Assembly (NCBI RefSeq): GCF_040049215.1
Contig: NZ_JBDZDN010000004.1
Location: forward strand, 310,001 to 374,000
DNA: 64,000 nucleotides
DNA from: Mesorhizobium_K sp040049215
GTDB taxonomy: Bacteria; Pseudomonadota; Alphaproteobacteria; Rhizobiales; Rhizobiaceae
Direction: 5' to 3'
In this document: positions 34,594 through 48,332 of the stretch, piece after piece
Numbering within the stretch: the stretch's first letter is position 1
How the letters are laid out: every line of letters begins with the position of its first letter
The notes under the pieces: model-generated
Told to the model about the DNA's origin: nothing
What the model saw: only the letters and a program-made list of their open reading frames with translations
Database searches by the model: none
Made by a program: the position numbers and the translations under genes

Positions 34594-34799
34594 CCCCAGA
34601 TCACCCTTCGAGAAGCCGGCACGCTTGACGTTACGCCATTTTCGCGCCGGATTTCATCTTTAACGAGAATTCGTCACATTTTCGTGTCCGGCAAATAAGG
34701 CGTTCGCGGCATTTTCGTTCCCCGAAAGCCGCATGGTAAACTGATTCCTAACCGGCCTCGGCCATGAATGGTCTTCCTGATCTTTCGAAGGAGGAAAAC

Positions 34800-36020
34800 A
34801 TGCGTCCCAATGTAAGCGTCAGGCGCCTTGCCGGCGCCGTGGCTGCTGCGGTTCTCGGCCTTGGGCTTTTCCTGTCGCCGGCCTTGGCGGATGCGGGGTT
34901 CGAGCGCTGGATCGCGAGCTTCCGCCAGACGGCGGCGGACAACGGCATTTCGCGCACCACCTACGACCGCGCCTTCCGCGGCATCGACAGCGTCGATCCG
35001 GAAGTGCTGGAGAAGGCCCGCTACCAGCCGGAGTTCACGGCCCCGGTGTGGGATTATTTCGACAACCGGGTGCATGAGCAATCGGTCGAGGTCGGCCGCG
35101 CCATGGCGCGGAAATACAAGGGGACGCTCGACAAGATCGAGGCGCGTTTCGGCGTCGACCGCCACATCATTCTCGCCATCTGGTCGATGGAATCGAACTA
35201 CGGCGAAATCCTGAAGAACGACAAGGTGATGCGCAACGTCGTGCGTTCGCTGGCGACGCTCGCCTATGCCGACAAGAAACGCGCCAAATTCGCGCGCACC
35301 CAGCTCATCGCTGCGCTGAAGATCCTGCAGCGCGGCGACATCGACGAGAGCCACCTGACCGGCTCCTGGGCCGGCGCCATGGGCCACACCCAGTTCATCC
35401 CGACCAGCTATCAGCTCTACGCCGTGGATTTCGACGGCAATGGCCGGCGCGACATCTGGAACTCGGTGCCGGATGCGCTGGCGACGGCAGCCAACCTCTT
35501 GCGGAAGAACGGATGGCAGGCCGGCAAGACCTGGGGCTACGAGGTCGAATTGCCTGATGGCCGCAAGTTCCCGAACGGTTCGCTGACGCTGTCCAAGTGG
35601 CAGAGCCTCGGCGTCACCCGCGCAAACGGCAAGGGCTTCAAGAACGGCGGCGACAAGGCGGAACTGAAGGCGCCGGATGGACGCTCCGGTCCCGCCTTTC
35701 TCGCGACGAAGAACTTCTTCGTGTTGAAAGCATACAACAACGCCGACAAATATGCGCTTGCCGTCGGCCTTCTTGCCGACGAACTCGCCGGTTATGGCGG
35801 GCTCGTGCGCGACTGGAATCGGCCTTTCACGAAGCTCAGCTTCGCGGAAAAGCAGGAATTGCAGGAGCGCCTGTCGGTGCACGGCTATTATGACGGCAAA
35901 TTCGACGGAAAGATCGGCGAAGGTTCCAAGACCGCCATCAAGGCTTTTCAGGCCCAGGCGGGGTTGACGCCGGACGGCCACCCAAGCATGGAAGTGCTCG
36001 CGAGACTGAGGCAACGGTAG
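34800..36020 (+). CDS. Lytic murein transglycosylase, MltB family, with peptidoglycan-binding domain
   Basis: A 406-residue exported enzyme with AAGGAGG before the ATG at 34800. A signal peptide (RLAGAVAAAVLGLGLFLSPA) is cut near ALA. Residues ~30-330 form the SLT_2 domain: catalytic-type glutamate in AIWSMESNYGEIL, then GSWAGAMGHTQFIPTSY and DFDGNGRRDIWNS. Residues ~340-400 are a PG_binding_1 domain (LQERLSVHGYYDGKFDGKIG). It cuts peptidoglycan glycan strands to 1,6-anhydro ends. The DUF459 gene starts nine bases downstream. Confidence 0.92.
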   Translation: MRPNVSVRRLAGAVAAAVLGLGLFLSPALADAGFERWIASFRQTAADNGISRTTYDRAFRGIDSVDPEVLEKARYQPEFTAPVWDYFDNRVHEQSVEVGRAMARKYKGTLDKIEARFGVDRHIILAIWSMESNYGEILKNDKVMRNVVRSLATLAYADKKRAKFARTQLIAALKILQRGDIDESHLTGSWAGAMGHTQFIPTSYQLYAVDFDGNGRRDIWNSVPDALATAANLLRKNGWQAGKTWGYEVELPDGRKFPNGSLTLSKWQSLGVTRANGKGFKNGGDKAELKAPDGRSGPAFLATKNFFVLKAYNNADKYALAVGLLADELAGYGGLVRDWNRPFTKLSFAEKQELQERLSVHGYYDGKFDGKIGEGSKTAIKAFQAQAGLTPDGHPSMEVLARLRQR

Positions 36021-36029
36021 GAGCATGGA

Positions 36030-38594
36030 TTGAAGGCGAGGACGGGCGATGGGTTTCCCTCATCCCGATACGCGGTGCTCTTCCTTGCACTGGCCGCTCT
36101 CGCAGCGGCGGTGTCTTTTGCCGCGTCATCTGTCGCTCACGCCCAGGAAGAGCAGGAACGCCTAGGCCTGCTGAACCGGCTGTTCGGATCCAAGCCTGCA
36201 TACCGCATCGAAGACCCGCCGGCCGACGTCGGCAGGCCGCGGGCCGCACGGACTCAGCCCAAGGTTGAACGGCCTCAGAAGAAGAAGCCCCGCGTACAGC
36301 GCGACGGCGCCGAGCCGCCGCAGGTCGCGGTGATCGCCAAGCGGCCGGATGCGCGCGTCGTGCTGGTCGTCGGCGACTTCCTGGGCAGCGGTCTCGCCGA
36401 GGGCCTGACCACCGCGTTTACGCAAAGTCCCGATGTCAGGATCGTCGACCGCACCAGCGGTTCGTCGGGCTTCGTGCGCGAGGATTTCCACAACTGGCCC
36501 GAGAAGGTCGGCGCGTTGATCGCCTCGGAGCGGCCGGCGGCGATCGTCGTCATGATCGGCGCCAACGACCGCCAGCAGATGCTGGTCGGAGGCGTACGCG
36601 AGACGGTGCGCTCGGAAAGCTGGAACAAGGAATATGCCGCCCGCGCGGAGTCGCTGGCCAAGGCGATCTCGGCTCGCAAGGTGCCGTTCCTGTGGGTTGG
36701 CATGCCTCCGTTCAAGTCGTCGAAGACGATGCTCGACATGCTTGCCTTCAACGACATCTACCGTGCCGCCGCGACCGGCGCGGGCGGCGAGTTCGTCGAC
36801 ATCTGGGACGGTTTCGTGGACGAGAACGGCGCCTATATGTCGAACGGCCCGGACTTGAACGGCCAGCCGTCCCGCCTGCGCGCCGCCGACGGCATCAACC
36901 TCGCCCGCCCCGGCAAGCGCAAGGTCGCCTTTTACGTCGAGAAGCCTCTCTACAAGCTGCTCGGCCAGGATCCGGCAGCGCCGGCCGTCGCCTCAACCTC
37001 CACGCGTTCGCCTTATCGCCTGATGGGACCGTTCGGCCCAGTGGAGCCGCAGGAGCCGTCCGATGTCGACGTCGTCGTCGACGCCAACGAAGTCGGCCCG
37101 ATCGATCCTGCCCGGCCAATCCTGCTGCGAACCCCGGCGCTCGATGGCGGCGTCGAACTGCTCGGCATGGTCGCCGAGCCGCGCCACGATGCGCAGACGC
37201 CGGCGGAGAAACTCGCCATCGAGGGCATCGCGCCTGCGCCGGTTGCCGGCCGCGCCGACCAGTTCGCATCGCCGCTGCTTGCCTCGGCCGCCACGGCCAT
37301 GCGGCAGCTGAACATCGACCGGACGCTGAGCAAGGTGAAAGCGCCATCCGTTCTGCCCGACCCGCCCGCGGATCGGGCAGAGTTCCGATCGGTCCTTTCG
37401 GACGTTCTGCGCAAGCCGCGGCCGCAAGCGCCGCCGGCCGCAACGCCGGCTATCCAGCCCGACAGGCTTGAGGAGATTTCCCCGACGCAGGCGGCGCCTG
37501 CTGTCGCGGCCGCACCGCCGCCGCTGTTGACTCCCGCCACCATCGACAGGGCGGCCGTGCCCGCGTTCGCGGTTGGAGATCCGCGCGACCTCTCGCCTTT
37601 GCGTGGCGCGCCGCTCCAGGCATACAAGCGGCCGAAGTCGATCGGGCCCGAGCCGAACCGCGCGCCGACGGCGGTACCGAAATCGGTGGAGGAAATCTTC
37701 GCGCCGGCGGCAGCCGAGGAGGAGGTGCCGTCCTCAGCCAATCCCGACGGCAGCCCCGATGCGACCGCCGATGCCGAGTGGGCGCTGCCTGACACGGCGC
37801 CCGCGCTACCTGACAGCGCCCCGGCCAGAGCCCCCGCGCCATCTTTCATTCCCGGTATCGCCGAAGACACTGCGCCGGCGCGGATTGCGCCCCGAAAGGC
37901 CGAGCCCGTGCCGGTGGCATCGCTGCCTGTGGCCAAGGATGCGCCATCGGAACTGCTGCCAGCTCAGGAAGCGCCCAAGACCGCCGCCGTACCAAACATG
38001 CCACTGGAGCCCGAAGCGGGTATCGTTGCCGCCAGGGCCGCCCCCTCGATCGAACCCGCCGAAATCACCGGCAGCGCGCCGGCAAGGGCCGCACCTGCTG
38101 CCGAGCCGACCGCCGTCCTGGACACGCCGGCACGGATCGCGCCGAGCACAGTCTTGACCGAAACCGCCCCTACGGCGAACACGCCTGCCGCAGCAGCGCT
38201 GCCTGCCCTGAAACCTGCCTCGGCAGCGCCGGTGATTTCGCCTGCCGACGGAGGATCGCCGTCGGCGCGGCCGATTCCCGAAGGTTTGCAACAACAGGCT
38301 ATTCCGGCTGAGGTTGCGCCCGCAACCCCTGTCGCCCCAGCGGCGCCGAGCGCGCTGCCCAAACAGGCCGCAGCACCGGCCTCGCCTGCAGCATCGGGAG
38401 AGACGCCGGCCGCGACAGGACTCCCTGAAGTCGCCCAACCGCCGGTTCAGCCGATCATGCCCGCCACGCCGCCTTCGCCGGCGCCGCCCACGGTGCTGCC
38501 TGAGAACGCGGCAACGCCGCCGCCTGCGTTCCCAGGCAAGGAAGCAGCCCTGACTGGCCAGCCCACGGGTCAGCCCGCCGCCGCGCAACCCTGA
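36030..38594 (+). CDS. DUF459/SGNH-like exported protein with long Pro/Ala-rich tail
   Basis: An 854-residue protein from a TTG start with TAGGAG upstream. A signal peptide (AVLFLALAALAAAVSFAASS) is followed by a DUF459 domain of the SGNH hydrolase clan (~105-310): VVLVVGDFLGSGLAEGL, VVMIGANDRQQM, WVGMPPF, FVDIWDGFVDENG and the closing DGINLARPGKRK. The usual GDS nucleophile reads GDF, so the catalytic serine may be missing. The remaining ~530 residues are low-complexity Ala/Pro repeats, probably disordered. It follows an MltB-type gene, suggesting a cell-wall role. Confidence 0.82.
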   Translation: MKARTGDGFPSSRYAVLFLALAALAAAVSFAASSVAHAQEEQERLGLLNRLFGSKPAYRIEDPPADVGRPRAARTQPKVERPQKKKPRVQRDGAEPPQVAVIAKRPDARVVLVVGDFLGSGLAEGLTTAFTQSPDVRIVDRTSGSSGFVREDFHNWPEKVGALIASERPAAIVVMIGANDRQQMLVGGVRETVRSESWNKEYAARAESLAKAISARKVPFLWVGMPPFKSSKTMLDMLAFNDIYRAAATGAGGEFVDIWDGFVDENGAYMSNGPDLNGQPSRLRAADGINLARPGKRKVAFYVEKPLYKLLGQDPAAPAVASTSTRSPYRLMGPFGPVEPQEPSDVDVVVDANEVGPIDPARPILLRTPALDGGVELLGMVAEPRHDAQTPAEKLAIEGIAPAPVAGRADQFASPLLASAATAMRQLNIDRTLSKVKAPSVLPDPPADRAEFRSVLSDVLRKPRPQAPPAATPAIQPDRLEEISPTQAAPAVAAAPPPLLTPATIDRAAVPAFAVGDPRDLSPLRGAPLQAYKRPKSIGPEPNRAPTAVPKSVEEIFAPAAAEEEVPSSANPDGSPDATADAEWALPDTAPALPDSAPARAPAPSFIPGIAEDTAPARIAPRKAEPVPVASLPVAKDAPSELLPAQEAPKTAAVPNMPLEPEAGIVAARAAPSIEPAEITGSAPARAAPAAEPTAVLDTPARIAPSTVLTETAPTANTPAAAALPALKPASAAPVISPADGGSPSARPIPEGLQQQAIPAEVAPATPVAPAAPSALPKQAAAPASPAASGETPAATGLPEVAQPPVQPIMPATPPSPAPPTVLPENAATPPPAFPGKEAALTGQPTGQPAAAQP

Positions 38595-38616
38595 TTTCTG
38601 TCGAAAGAACAGTGCT

Positions 38617-38632
38617 CACGGCAATTGCCGTG
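38617..38632. terminator. Palindrome between convergent genes
   Basis: CACGGCAATTGCCGTG is a perfect 16-base palindrome in the 74-base gap where the DUF459 gene and gltD converge, with ACAG and CTGT just outside. It may be a bidirectional terminator, but no long U-run follows. Confidence 0.4.
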
Positions 38633-38668
38633 CTGTCTCCGCCGACCTGATAACGGCCAAAGCCCGAG

Positions 38669-40123
38669 TCAGGCAGGCAGGACGGTCGAACCCATCAGCG
38701 CCTCGTCGATGGCGCGGGCGGCCTGTCGCCCCTCGCGGATCGCCCAGACGACCAGCGACTGGCCGCGCCGCACGTCGCCCGCTGCCCAGAGCCGGTCAAC
38801 GCTGGTGCGGTAGTCGCGGTCGTTGGCCGCGACGTTGACCGAGCGTCGGCTGTCGGTGACAAGCTTCATCTCGCCGTCGAGTTCCTTGATGACGCCGCCT
38901 GCGATCGGTCCGGCAAAGCCGATCGCGATGAAGGCGAGGTCGGCGCGAATGACGAACTCGGTTCCGGCGACCGGCTTGCGCGCCTCGTCGACCTCGCAGC
39001 ACTTGACGCCGGTGAGCAGCCCGTCCTCGCCGATGAACTCGAGCGTCGCCACCTGGAACTCGCGCTCCGCGCCCTCGGCTTGCGACGAGGAGGTGCGCAT
39101 CTTGGTCGCCCAATAGGGCCACACCGCGAGCTTGTTCTCCTTCTCGGGAGGCTGCGGACGGATGTCGAGCTGGGTGACGCGCACCGCGCCCTGCCGGAAG
39201 GCGGTGCCGACGCAGTCCGACGCCGTGTCGCCGCCGCCGACGACGACGATATGCATGCCACCCGCCGTGATCGGCTTCTCCGGCCAGGCTGTCGACTGGA
39301 TGTTCTCGCCGCCGACCCGCTTGTTCTGCTGCACGAGATAGGGCATCGCGTCGTGCACGCCGTCGAGATCGTCGCCGGGAATGCCGGCGGCGCGCGGCGT
39401 CTCCGAACCGCCGCAATAGAGCACCGCATCATGCTCGGCGAGAAGTTCCGTGACCGGCTTGTCGACACCGACATTGACGCCGCAATGGAAGGTGACGCCC
39501 TCGCCTTCCATCTGCTTGACGCGCGCATCGATGTAGCGCTTCTCCATCTTGAAGTCGGGAATGCCGAAACGCATCAGCCCGCCCGCCTTCGATTCGCGCT
39601 CGTAGACATGCACGTCGTGACCGGCCCGGCCGAGCTGCTGGGCGGCCGCCATGCCCGAAGGGCCGGAGCCGATGACCGCGACGCGCTTGCCTGTCTTGCT
39701 TTCCGGCGGATAGGGCCGGATATGGCCGGTCTCGTAGGCCTTGTCGGCGATCGCCTGCTCGATCGTCTTGATGGCGACCGGAATGTCCTCGAGATTCAGC
39801 GTGCAGGCTTCCTCACAGGGCGCCGGGCAGACGCGGCCGGTGAACTCCGGGAAATTGTTGGTCGAGTGCAGGTTGCGGATCGCGTTGTCCCAATCGCCAT
39901 TGTAGACGAGGTCGTTCCAGTCCGGGATCTGGTTGTGGATGGGGCAGCCGGTCGGGCCGTGGCAGAACGGCACGCCGCAATCCATGCAGCGGGCAGCCTG
40001 TTTCTCGACCTCCTTGTCCGACATCGGCAGCGTGAACTCGCGGAAATGCCGGATACGGTCGGACGCCGGCTGGTACTTGTGCACCTGCCGGTCGATTTCG
40101 AGAAAGCCTGTTACCTTGCCCAT
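38669..40123 (-). CDS. gltD: Glutamate synthase (NADPH) small subunit
   Basis: A 484-residue FAD/NADPH subunit. The N-terminal cysteine clusters (CMDCGVPFC..CPIHNQIPDWN and CPAPCEEACT) hold Fe-S centres, then VAVIGSGPSGMAAAQQL binds FAD and VVVGGGDTASDCVGTA binds NADPH. WAAGDVRRGQSLVVWAI closes the fold. It feeds electrons to GltB for glutamate formation from glutamine and 2-oxoglutarate. The ATG at 40123 starts MGKVTGFLEIDRQ, as usual. It follows gltB by 105 bases. Confidence 0.95.
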   Translation of the reverse strand: MGKVTGFLEIDRQVHKYQPASDRIRHFREFTLPMSDKEVEKQAARCMDCGVPFCHGPTGCPIHNQIPDWNDLVYNGDWDNAIRNLHSTNNFPEFTGRVCPAPCEEACTLNLEDIPVAIKTIEQAIADKAYETGHIRPYPPESKTGKRVAVIGSGPSGMAAAQQLGRAGHDVHVYERESKAGGLMRFGIPDFKMEKRYIDARVKQMEGEGVTFHCGVNVGVDKPVTELLAEHDAVLYCGGSETPRAAGIPGDDLDGVHDAMPYLVQQNKRVGGENIQSTAWPEKPITAGGMHIVVVGGGDTASDCVGTAFRQGAVRVTQLDIRPQPPEKENKLAVWPYWATKMRTSSSQAEGAEREFQVATLEFIGEDGLLTGVKCCEVDEARKPVAGTEFVIRADLAFIAIGFAGPIAGGVIKELDGEMKLVTDSRRSVNVAANDRDYRTSVDRLWAAGDVRRGQSLVVWAIREGRQAARAIDEALMGSTVLPA

Positions 40124-40228
40124 TCTTCTACTCTCGTAACTTCCGCCCGCCGCGCTCACGATGTAGCGACCTTATTGCGGCATATGACGGCTTCGGATCC
40201 AGTCCAGACGGAGCCCGTTGAGGCGCAA

Positions 40229-44959
<4,731 letters not shown>

Positions 44960-45072
44960 CACCATATCCTCCGTTGCTTGCCCTCGCGGGTAGGTCCGTC
45001 TGCCTGCCGGCGCGCAAGGCTGGCAAGGCGTTCACAATACGCCAAACCGGCAGTCAATGCGCAGATAAATAA

Positions 45073-45087
45073 GACAGCAATACTGTC
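45073..45087. promoter_or_regulatory. Dyad upstream of gltB
   Basis: GACAG-N5-CTGTC lies inside a wider AT-rich symmetric stretch (AATAAG..CTTATT). It is about 110 bases before the gltB start and could be an operator for an Lrp-type or nitrogen regulator. The rest of the 353-base gap between gltB and the threonine aldolase gene (44960-45312) holds no gene that I can see. Confidence 0.35.
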
Positions 45088-45312
45088 CTAAATTTCTTAT
45101 TGCAGAAACCAGGTCCGCTTACAAGACCGATTCAGAAAAAATTCGCGATGACCGCGACAGAAAATTGCGCCAGCCGGCAGGCAGCAACAATCTCCGGTCG
45201 CAGCGCACGGATGAGACAAGCGCCGAGCGCAACACTTTCCGCCGCCCTGCCCCTTGAAGTTGCCTAGGAAAACCGGGCAGGGTCGCGGCCTTTACGAGCC
45301 AGGACAAAACAC

Positions 45313-46362
45313 GTGATTTTTGCATCGGACAATTGGGCGGGCGCGCATCCCAGGATCGCCGCCGCTCTTTCAACACATGCTTCGGGCTTCGAGCCTGCCT
45401 ATGGCAACGGCTCGCTCGACGCCAAGGTTCAGAAGAAATTCGCCGAGATTTTCGAGCGTGAAGTGGCGGTGTTCTTTGTCGGCACCGGCACGGCCGCGAA
45501 CGCGCTGTCGCTGGTTTCTGCAAACAAGCCGGGCGGCCTCTCCTTCTGCCACCGCGAGTCGCACATTATGGAAGACGAGTGCGGCGCGCCGGAATATTTC
45601 ATGGGCGGCTCCCGGCTCTTCGCCGTCGATGGTCCGCTCGGCCGCATCGATCCTGCCAATCTCACGGCGGCGGTCGAGCGTTTCGCGGTGGACAACGTGC
45701 ATGCCGGCCGCCCGGCGGCGATCTCGATCACTCAGGCGACGGAGATCGGCACGGTTTATGGTCTCGACCAAATCCGAGCGATCTCGGCCATCGCGAAAAA
45801 ACATTCGCTTCCACTGCACATGGACGGCGCACGCTTCGCCAATGCTCTGGTGGCGCTCGAAACGACGCCAGCCGAAATGACGTGGAAGAGCGGCGTCGAT
45901 ATCGTTTCCTTCGGCGGCACCAAGAACGGCTGCTGGTGCGCGGAAGCCGTGATCATGTTCGACCTCGACCAGGCAGAAGAATTCGGCTTCGTCCGCAAGC
46001 GTGCAGCGCAGCTCTTCTCGAAGTCGCGCTTCATCGCCGCGCAGTTCGACGCCTATTTCGAGGACGGGCTGTGGCTTGAGACGGCGGCGCATTCCAACGC
46101 CATGTCAGCGAGGCTAGCCGGCCACATCCGCGCGTCGGACAAGGTCAGACTCGCCTGGGAATCGCAGGCCAACGAGGTCTTCGCCATCATGCCGGTGAAA
46201 ATTGCCGATGTCCTGCAGGAGAAGCGCGCGCGCTTCTACGACTGGCACACGCCGGCAGGTTTTGGCGGCGAGATCGCGCCCGGCGAAAAACTCTGGCGCT
46301 TCGTCACAAGCTTCGCGACGAAAGCGCAGGACGTGGACAGGTTCGGCGAGCTGATCGCCTGA
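45313..46362 (+). CDS. ltaE: Low-specificity threonine aldolase family protein
   Basis: A 349-residue PLP enzyme with a GTG start and AGGA upstream. Family marks are SDNWAGAHPRI at the N-terminus, VGTGTAANALSL, LHMDGARFANALVALE and the PLP lysine in SFGGTKNGCWCAEAV. It cleaves threonine or allo-threonine to glycine and acetaldehyde; stereochemistry cannot be told. It is convergent with the hsp20 gene across a strong terminator. Confidence 0.9.
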   Translation: MIFASDNWAGAHPRIAAALSTHASGFEPAYGNGSLDAKVQKKFAEIFEREVAVFFVGTGTAANALSLVSANKPGGLSFCHRESHIMEDECGAPEYFMGGSRLFAVDGPLGRIDPANLTAAVERFAVDNVHAGRPAAISITQATEIGTVYGLDQIRAISAIAKKHSLPLHMDGARFANALVALETTPAEMTWKSGVDIVSFGGTKNGCWCAEAVIMFDLDQAEEFGFVRKRAAQLFSKSRFIAAQFDAYFEDGLWLETAAHSNAMSARLAGHIRASDKVRLAWESQANEVFAIMPVKIADVLQEKRARFYDWHTPAGFGGEIAPGEKLWRFVTSFATKAQDVDRFGELIA

Positions 46363-46379
46363 CGTTCAGGTCCGATAGA

Positions 46380-46405
46380 AAAGCGGCGCCCTTCGGCGCC
46401 GCTTT
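46380..46405. terminator. Bidirectional terminator between ltaE and hsp20
   Basis: AAGCGGCGCC, loop CTTC, then GGCGCCGCTT forms a perfect 10-base stem with A/T-rich edges on both sides. It lies 18 bases after ltaE and 26 bases after the hsp20 stop, so it can serve both. Confidence 0.85.
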
Positions 46406-46430
46406 CGTCTCGGGAGGAGACTGGGTGAGA

Positions 46431-46892
46431 TCAGGCAGCCTTGGCCTCGATCTGCTTGGCCTTGCCGCCGTTCGCGATCTCGATCTTGCGCGGCTTCAAC
46501 TCCTCGGGAACCGAGCGCTTCAGATCGATGTGCAGCAGGCCGTTCTTCAACTCGGCGCCCAGCACTTCGACGTGGTCGGCAAGCTGGAAGCGGCGCTCGA
46601 AGCTGCGGGCGGCGATGCCGCGGTAGAGCACCTCGGAGCCTTGGCCGTCGGTGTCTTCCTTGCGCTCGCCCTTGACGGACAGGACGTTGCGGTGAGCCTC
46701 GATGGCGATGTCCTTCTCCGAGAAGCCGGCGACCGCCATGGAGATGCGGTAGGCGTCCTCGCCGGTGCGCTCGATATTGTAGGGCGGATAGGTCTGGCCG
46801 CTGTCAGGCTGCGCCAGCGAATCGAGCATCGTGAAGAGCCGGTCGAAACCGACGGTCGAACGGTAGAGCGGGGAAAAATCAACGTGACGCAT
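46431..46892 (-). CDS. Small heat shock protein, Hsp20 family
   Basis: A 153-residue IbpA-like chaperone with AGGAG before the ATG at 46892. It starts MRHVDFSPLYRSTVGFDRLF, and the alpha-crystallin core has YNIERTGEDAYRISMAVAGF, AIEAHRNVLSVKGER, the arginine-rich SFERRFQLADHV and AELKNGLLHIDL. It holds unfolded proteins during heat stress. A CTTGAA-type promoter and a ROSE-like leader lie upstream. Confidence 0.94.
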   Translation of the reverse strand: MRHVDFSPLYRSTVGFDRLFTMLDSLAQPDSGQTYPPYNIERTGEDAYRISMAVAGFSEKDIAIEAHRNVLSVKGERKEDTDGQGSEVLYRGIAARSFERRFQLADHVEVLGAELKNGLLHIDLKRSVPEELKPRKIEIANGGKAKQIEAKAA

Positions 46893-46970
46893 GGTTTGTT
46901 CTCCTGTTGAGCAACATGGCTTTGCGTTGATCCGGTGCGGAACCCGGGTGTGACACCCATTTGGCGTCCC
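46893..46970 (-). promoter_or_regulatory. ROSE-like RNA thermometer in the hsp20 leader
   Basis: On the minus strand the Shine-Dalgarno AGGAG (46901-46905) is preceded, after a short loop, by TTGCT (46910-46914), as in the last hairpin of ROSE thermometers where UUGCU pairs with the ribosome-binding site. A further hairpin, GGGTG-TGA-CACCC (46946-46958), stands upstream. The leader is about 110 bases from the predicted promoter, which suits the class. No folding was computed. Confidence 0.55.
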
Positions 46971-47010
46971 GGCTGGACCAGCGGCCCCTGTATCGGCGAC
47001 CGCAGGAGAC

Positions 47011-47039
47011 ATTTGGGGACCCAAAACCAGCCTTTCAAG
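47011..47039 (-). promoter_or_regulatory. Heat-shock (RpoH) promoter of hsp20
   Basis: CTTGAA (47034-47039), 15 bases, then CCCCAAAT (47011-47018) on the minus strand is close to the RpoH consensus. It lies about 120 bases upstream of the hsp20 start. The rest of this 457-base gap up to 47349 holds no gene that I can see. Confidence 0.6.
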
Positions 47040-47349
47040 GCTGTATCGGCCCGTTTCGTTGTCATTCCGATGAACCGCAGATGAACCGCTGCTTCGGACC
47101 GTGTTCAGGACGCCCGGCCTATTGTCCGGATTGTGATGACGCGATGCAGACGAGCAGCATCGCCACGAGGCCGAGCCGGGTGCAACGTCCCTTCCCCCGG
47201 TTCGACAGAGGCCGGGAGGCAGCGTGAAGCGGTCTTCCGGCCTGCCATTGGCGGCGGGCGCCCGCCGCTTGCTTTCTGGTTCCGTGCTTTCTATCACCTG
47301 ACGGCGCCAGATCGGCCACGGCGCTGACCCACCGACGCGAAAGCGCCTC

Positions 47350-48306
47350 ATGACGGACGTCTTCAACGTAATCCCCAGCAATCCCGTGCCCGAGAAGGCG
47401 ACCGGCGGCTATTTTTCGGGCTTCGACGGCAAGAAACTGCGCTATGGGCGGTTCCCGGCCGTCGCGCGCCCGTTGAAGGGCACCGTCATCGTGCTTTCAG
47501 GCCGCAACGAATGCATCGAGAAGTATTTCGAAACCGCCAGGAACCTGTCCGAGCGCGGCTTCACAACCGCCACCTTCGACTGGCGCGGCCAGGGCGGTTC
47601 AGAGCGGCTGCTGCGCGACCCCCAGCGCGGCCATGTGCGCGACTTCTCCGACTACGTGAAGGATCTCGATCGCTTCTTCGAAGAGGTCGTGCTGCCAGAC
47701 TGCCGCGGTCCTTATTACATCCTGGCCCATTCGACAGGTTCGCTGATCGCGCTTCTCGCGACACCCTCGCTGGTCAACCGGGTCCGGCGCATGGTGCTCG
47801 TGGCGTCCTTCTTCACCTATACCGGCTTCCCGCTTTCCATGTCCGGCATCAGCCGCATCGCAGGCATTCTCTACTGGCTGGGGTTGGGGCGCATGTACGG
47901 CGCGTGGGGCCCCCGCCCGCGCCGTTCGCCGCCCTTCGCCACCAACAAGCTGACGACTGACATTGGCCGCTACCGGCGCAACATGGAGCTCTACGAAAAA
48001 TTCCCGAAGCTGGCGCTCGGCGGCCCCACCGTCGCCTGGATCCGTGCCGCCTGCAGGGCCGTGGCGGCCGTGGAGGATCCCGAATTCATCGCCAGAATCA
48101 ATATTCCAGTGATGTTCGTGGGAGCCGGGAACGACGAGGTGGTCTCGACGCGCGCTATCGCTGACTACGCCCGTCGCCTGCGCGGCGGCCAGATCCTGAC
48201 CATCGCGGGGGCGCGCCACGAACTGCTGCAGGAGGCCGACATCTTCCGCGAGCAGCTTCTGGCCGCCTTCGATGCCTTTGTTCCCGGCAACGACGAGGGC
48301 GTCTAA
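47350..48306 (+). CDS. Alpha/beta hydrolase (PldB-like lysophospholipase family)
   Basis: A 318-residue hydrolase. FDWRGQGGSERLLRDPQRGH is the family-typical block, the nucleophile elbow is LAHSTGS, the acid lies in VGAGNDEVV, and the histidine in AGARHELLQE. No signal peptide is visible. Relatives act on lysophospholipids or monoacylglycerols; the substrate here is not proven. Confidence 0.87.
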   Translation: MTDVFNVIPSNPVPEKATGGYFSGFDGKKLRYGRFPAVARPLKGTVIVLSGRNECIEKYFETARNLSERGFTTATFDWRGQGGSERLLRDPQRGHVRDFSDYVKDLDRFFEEVVLPDCRGPYYILAHSTGSLIALLATPSLVNRVRRMVLVASFFTYTGFPLSMSGISRIAGILYWLGLGRMYGAWGPRPRRSPPFATNKLTTDIGRYRRNMELYEKFPKLALGGPTVAWIRAACRAVAAVEDPEFIARINIPVMFVGAGNDEVVSTRAIADYARRLRGGQILTIAGARHELLQEADIFREQLLAAFDAFVPGNDEGV

Positions 48307-48332
48307 AGCGTGTCGCGTTTAGTGCGCCATGC

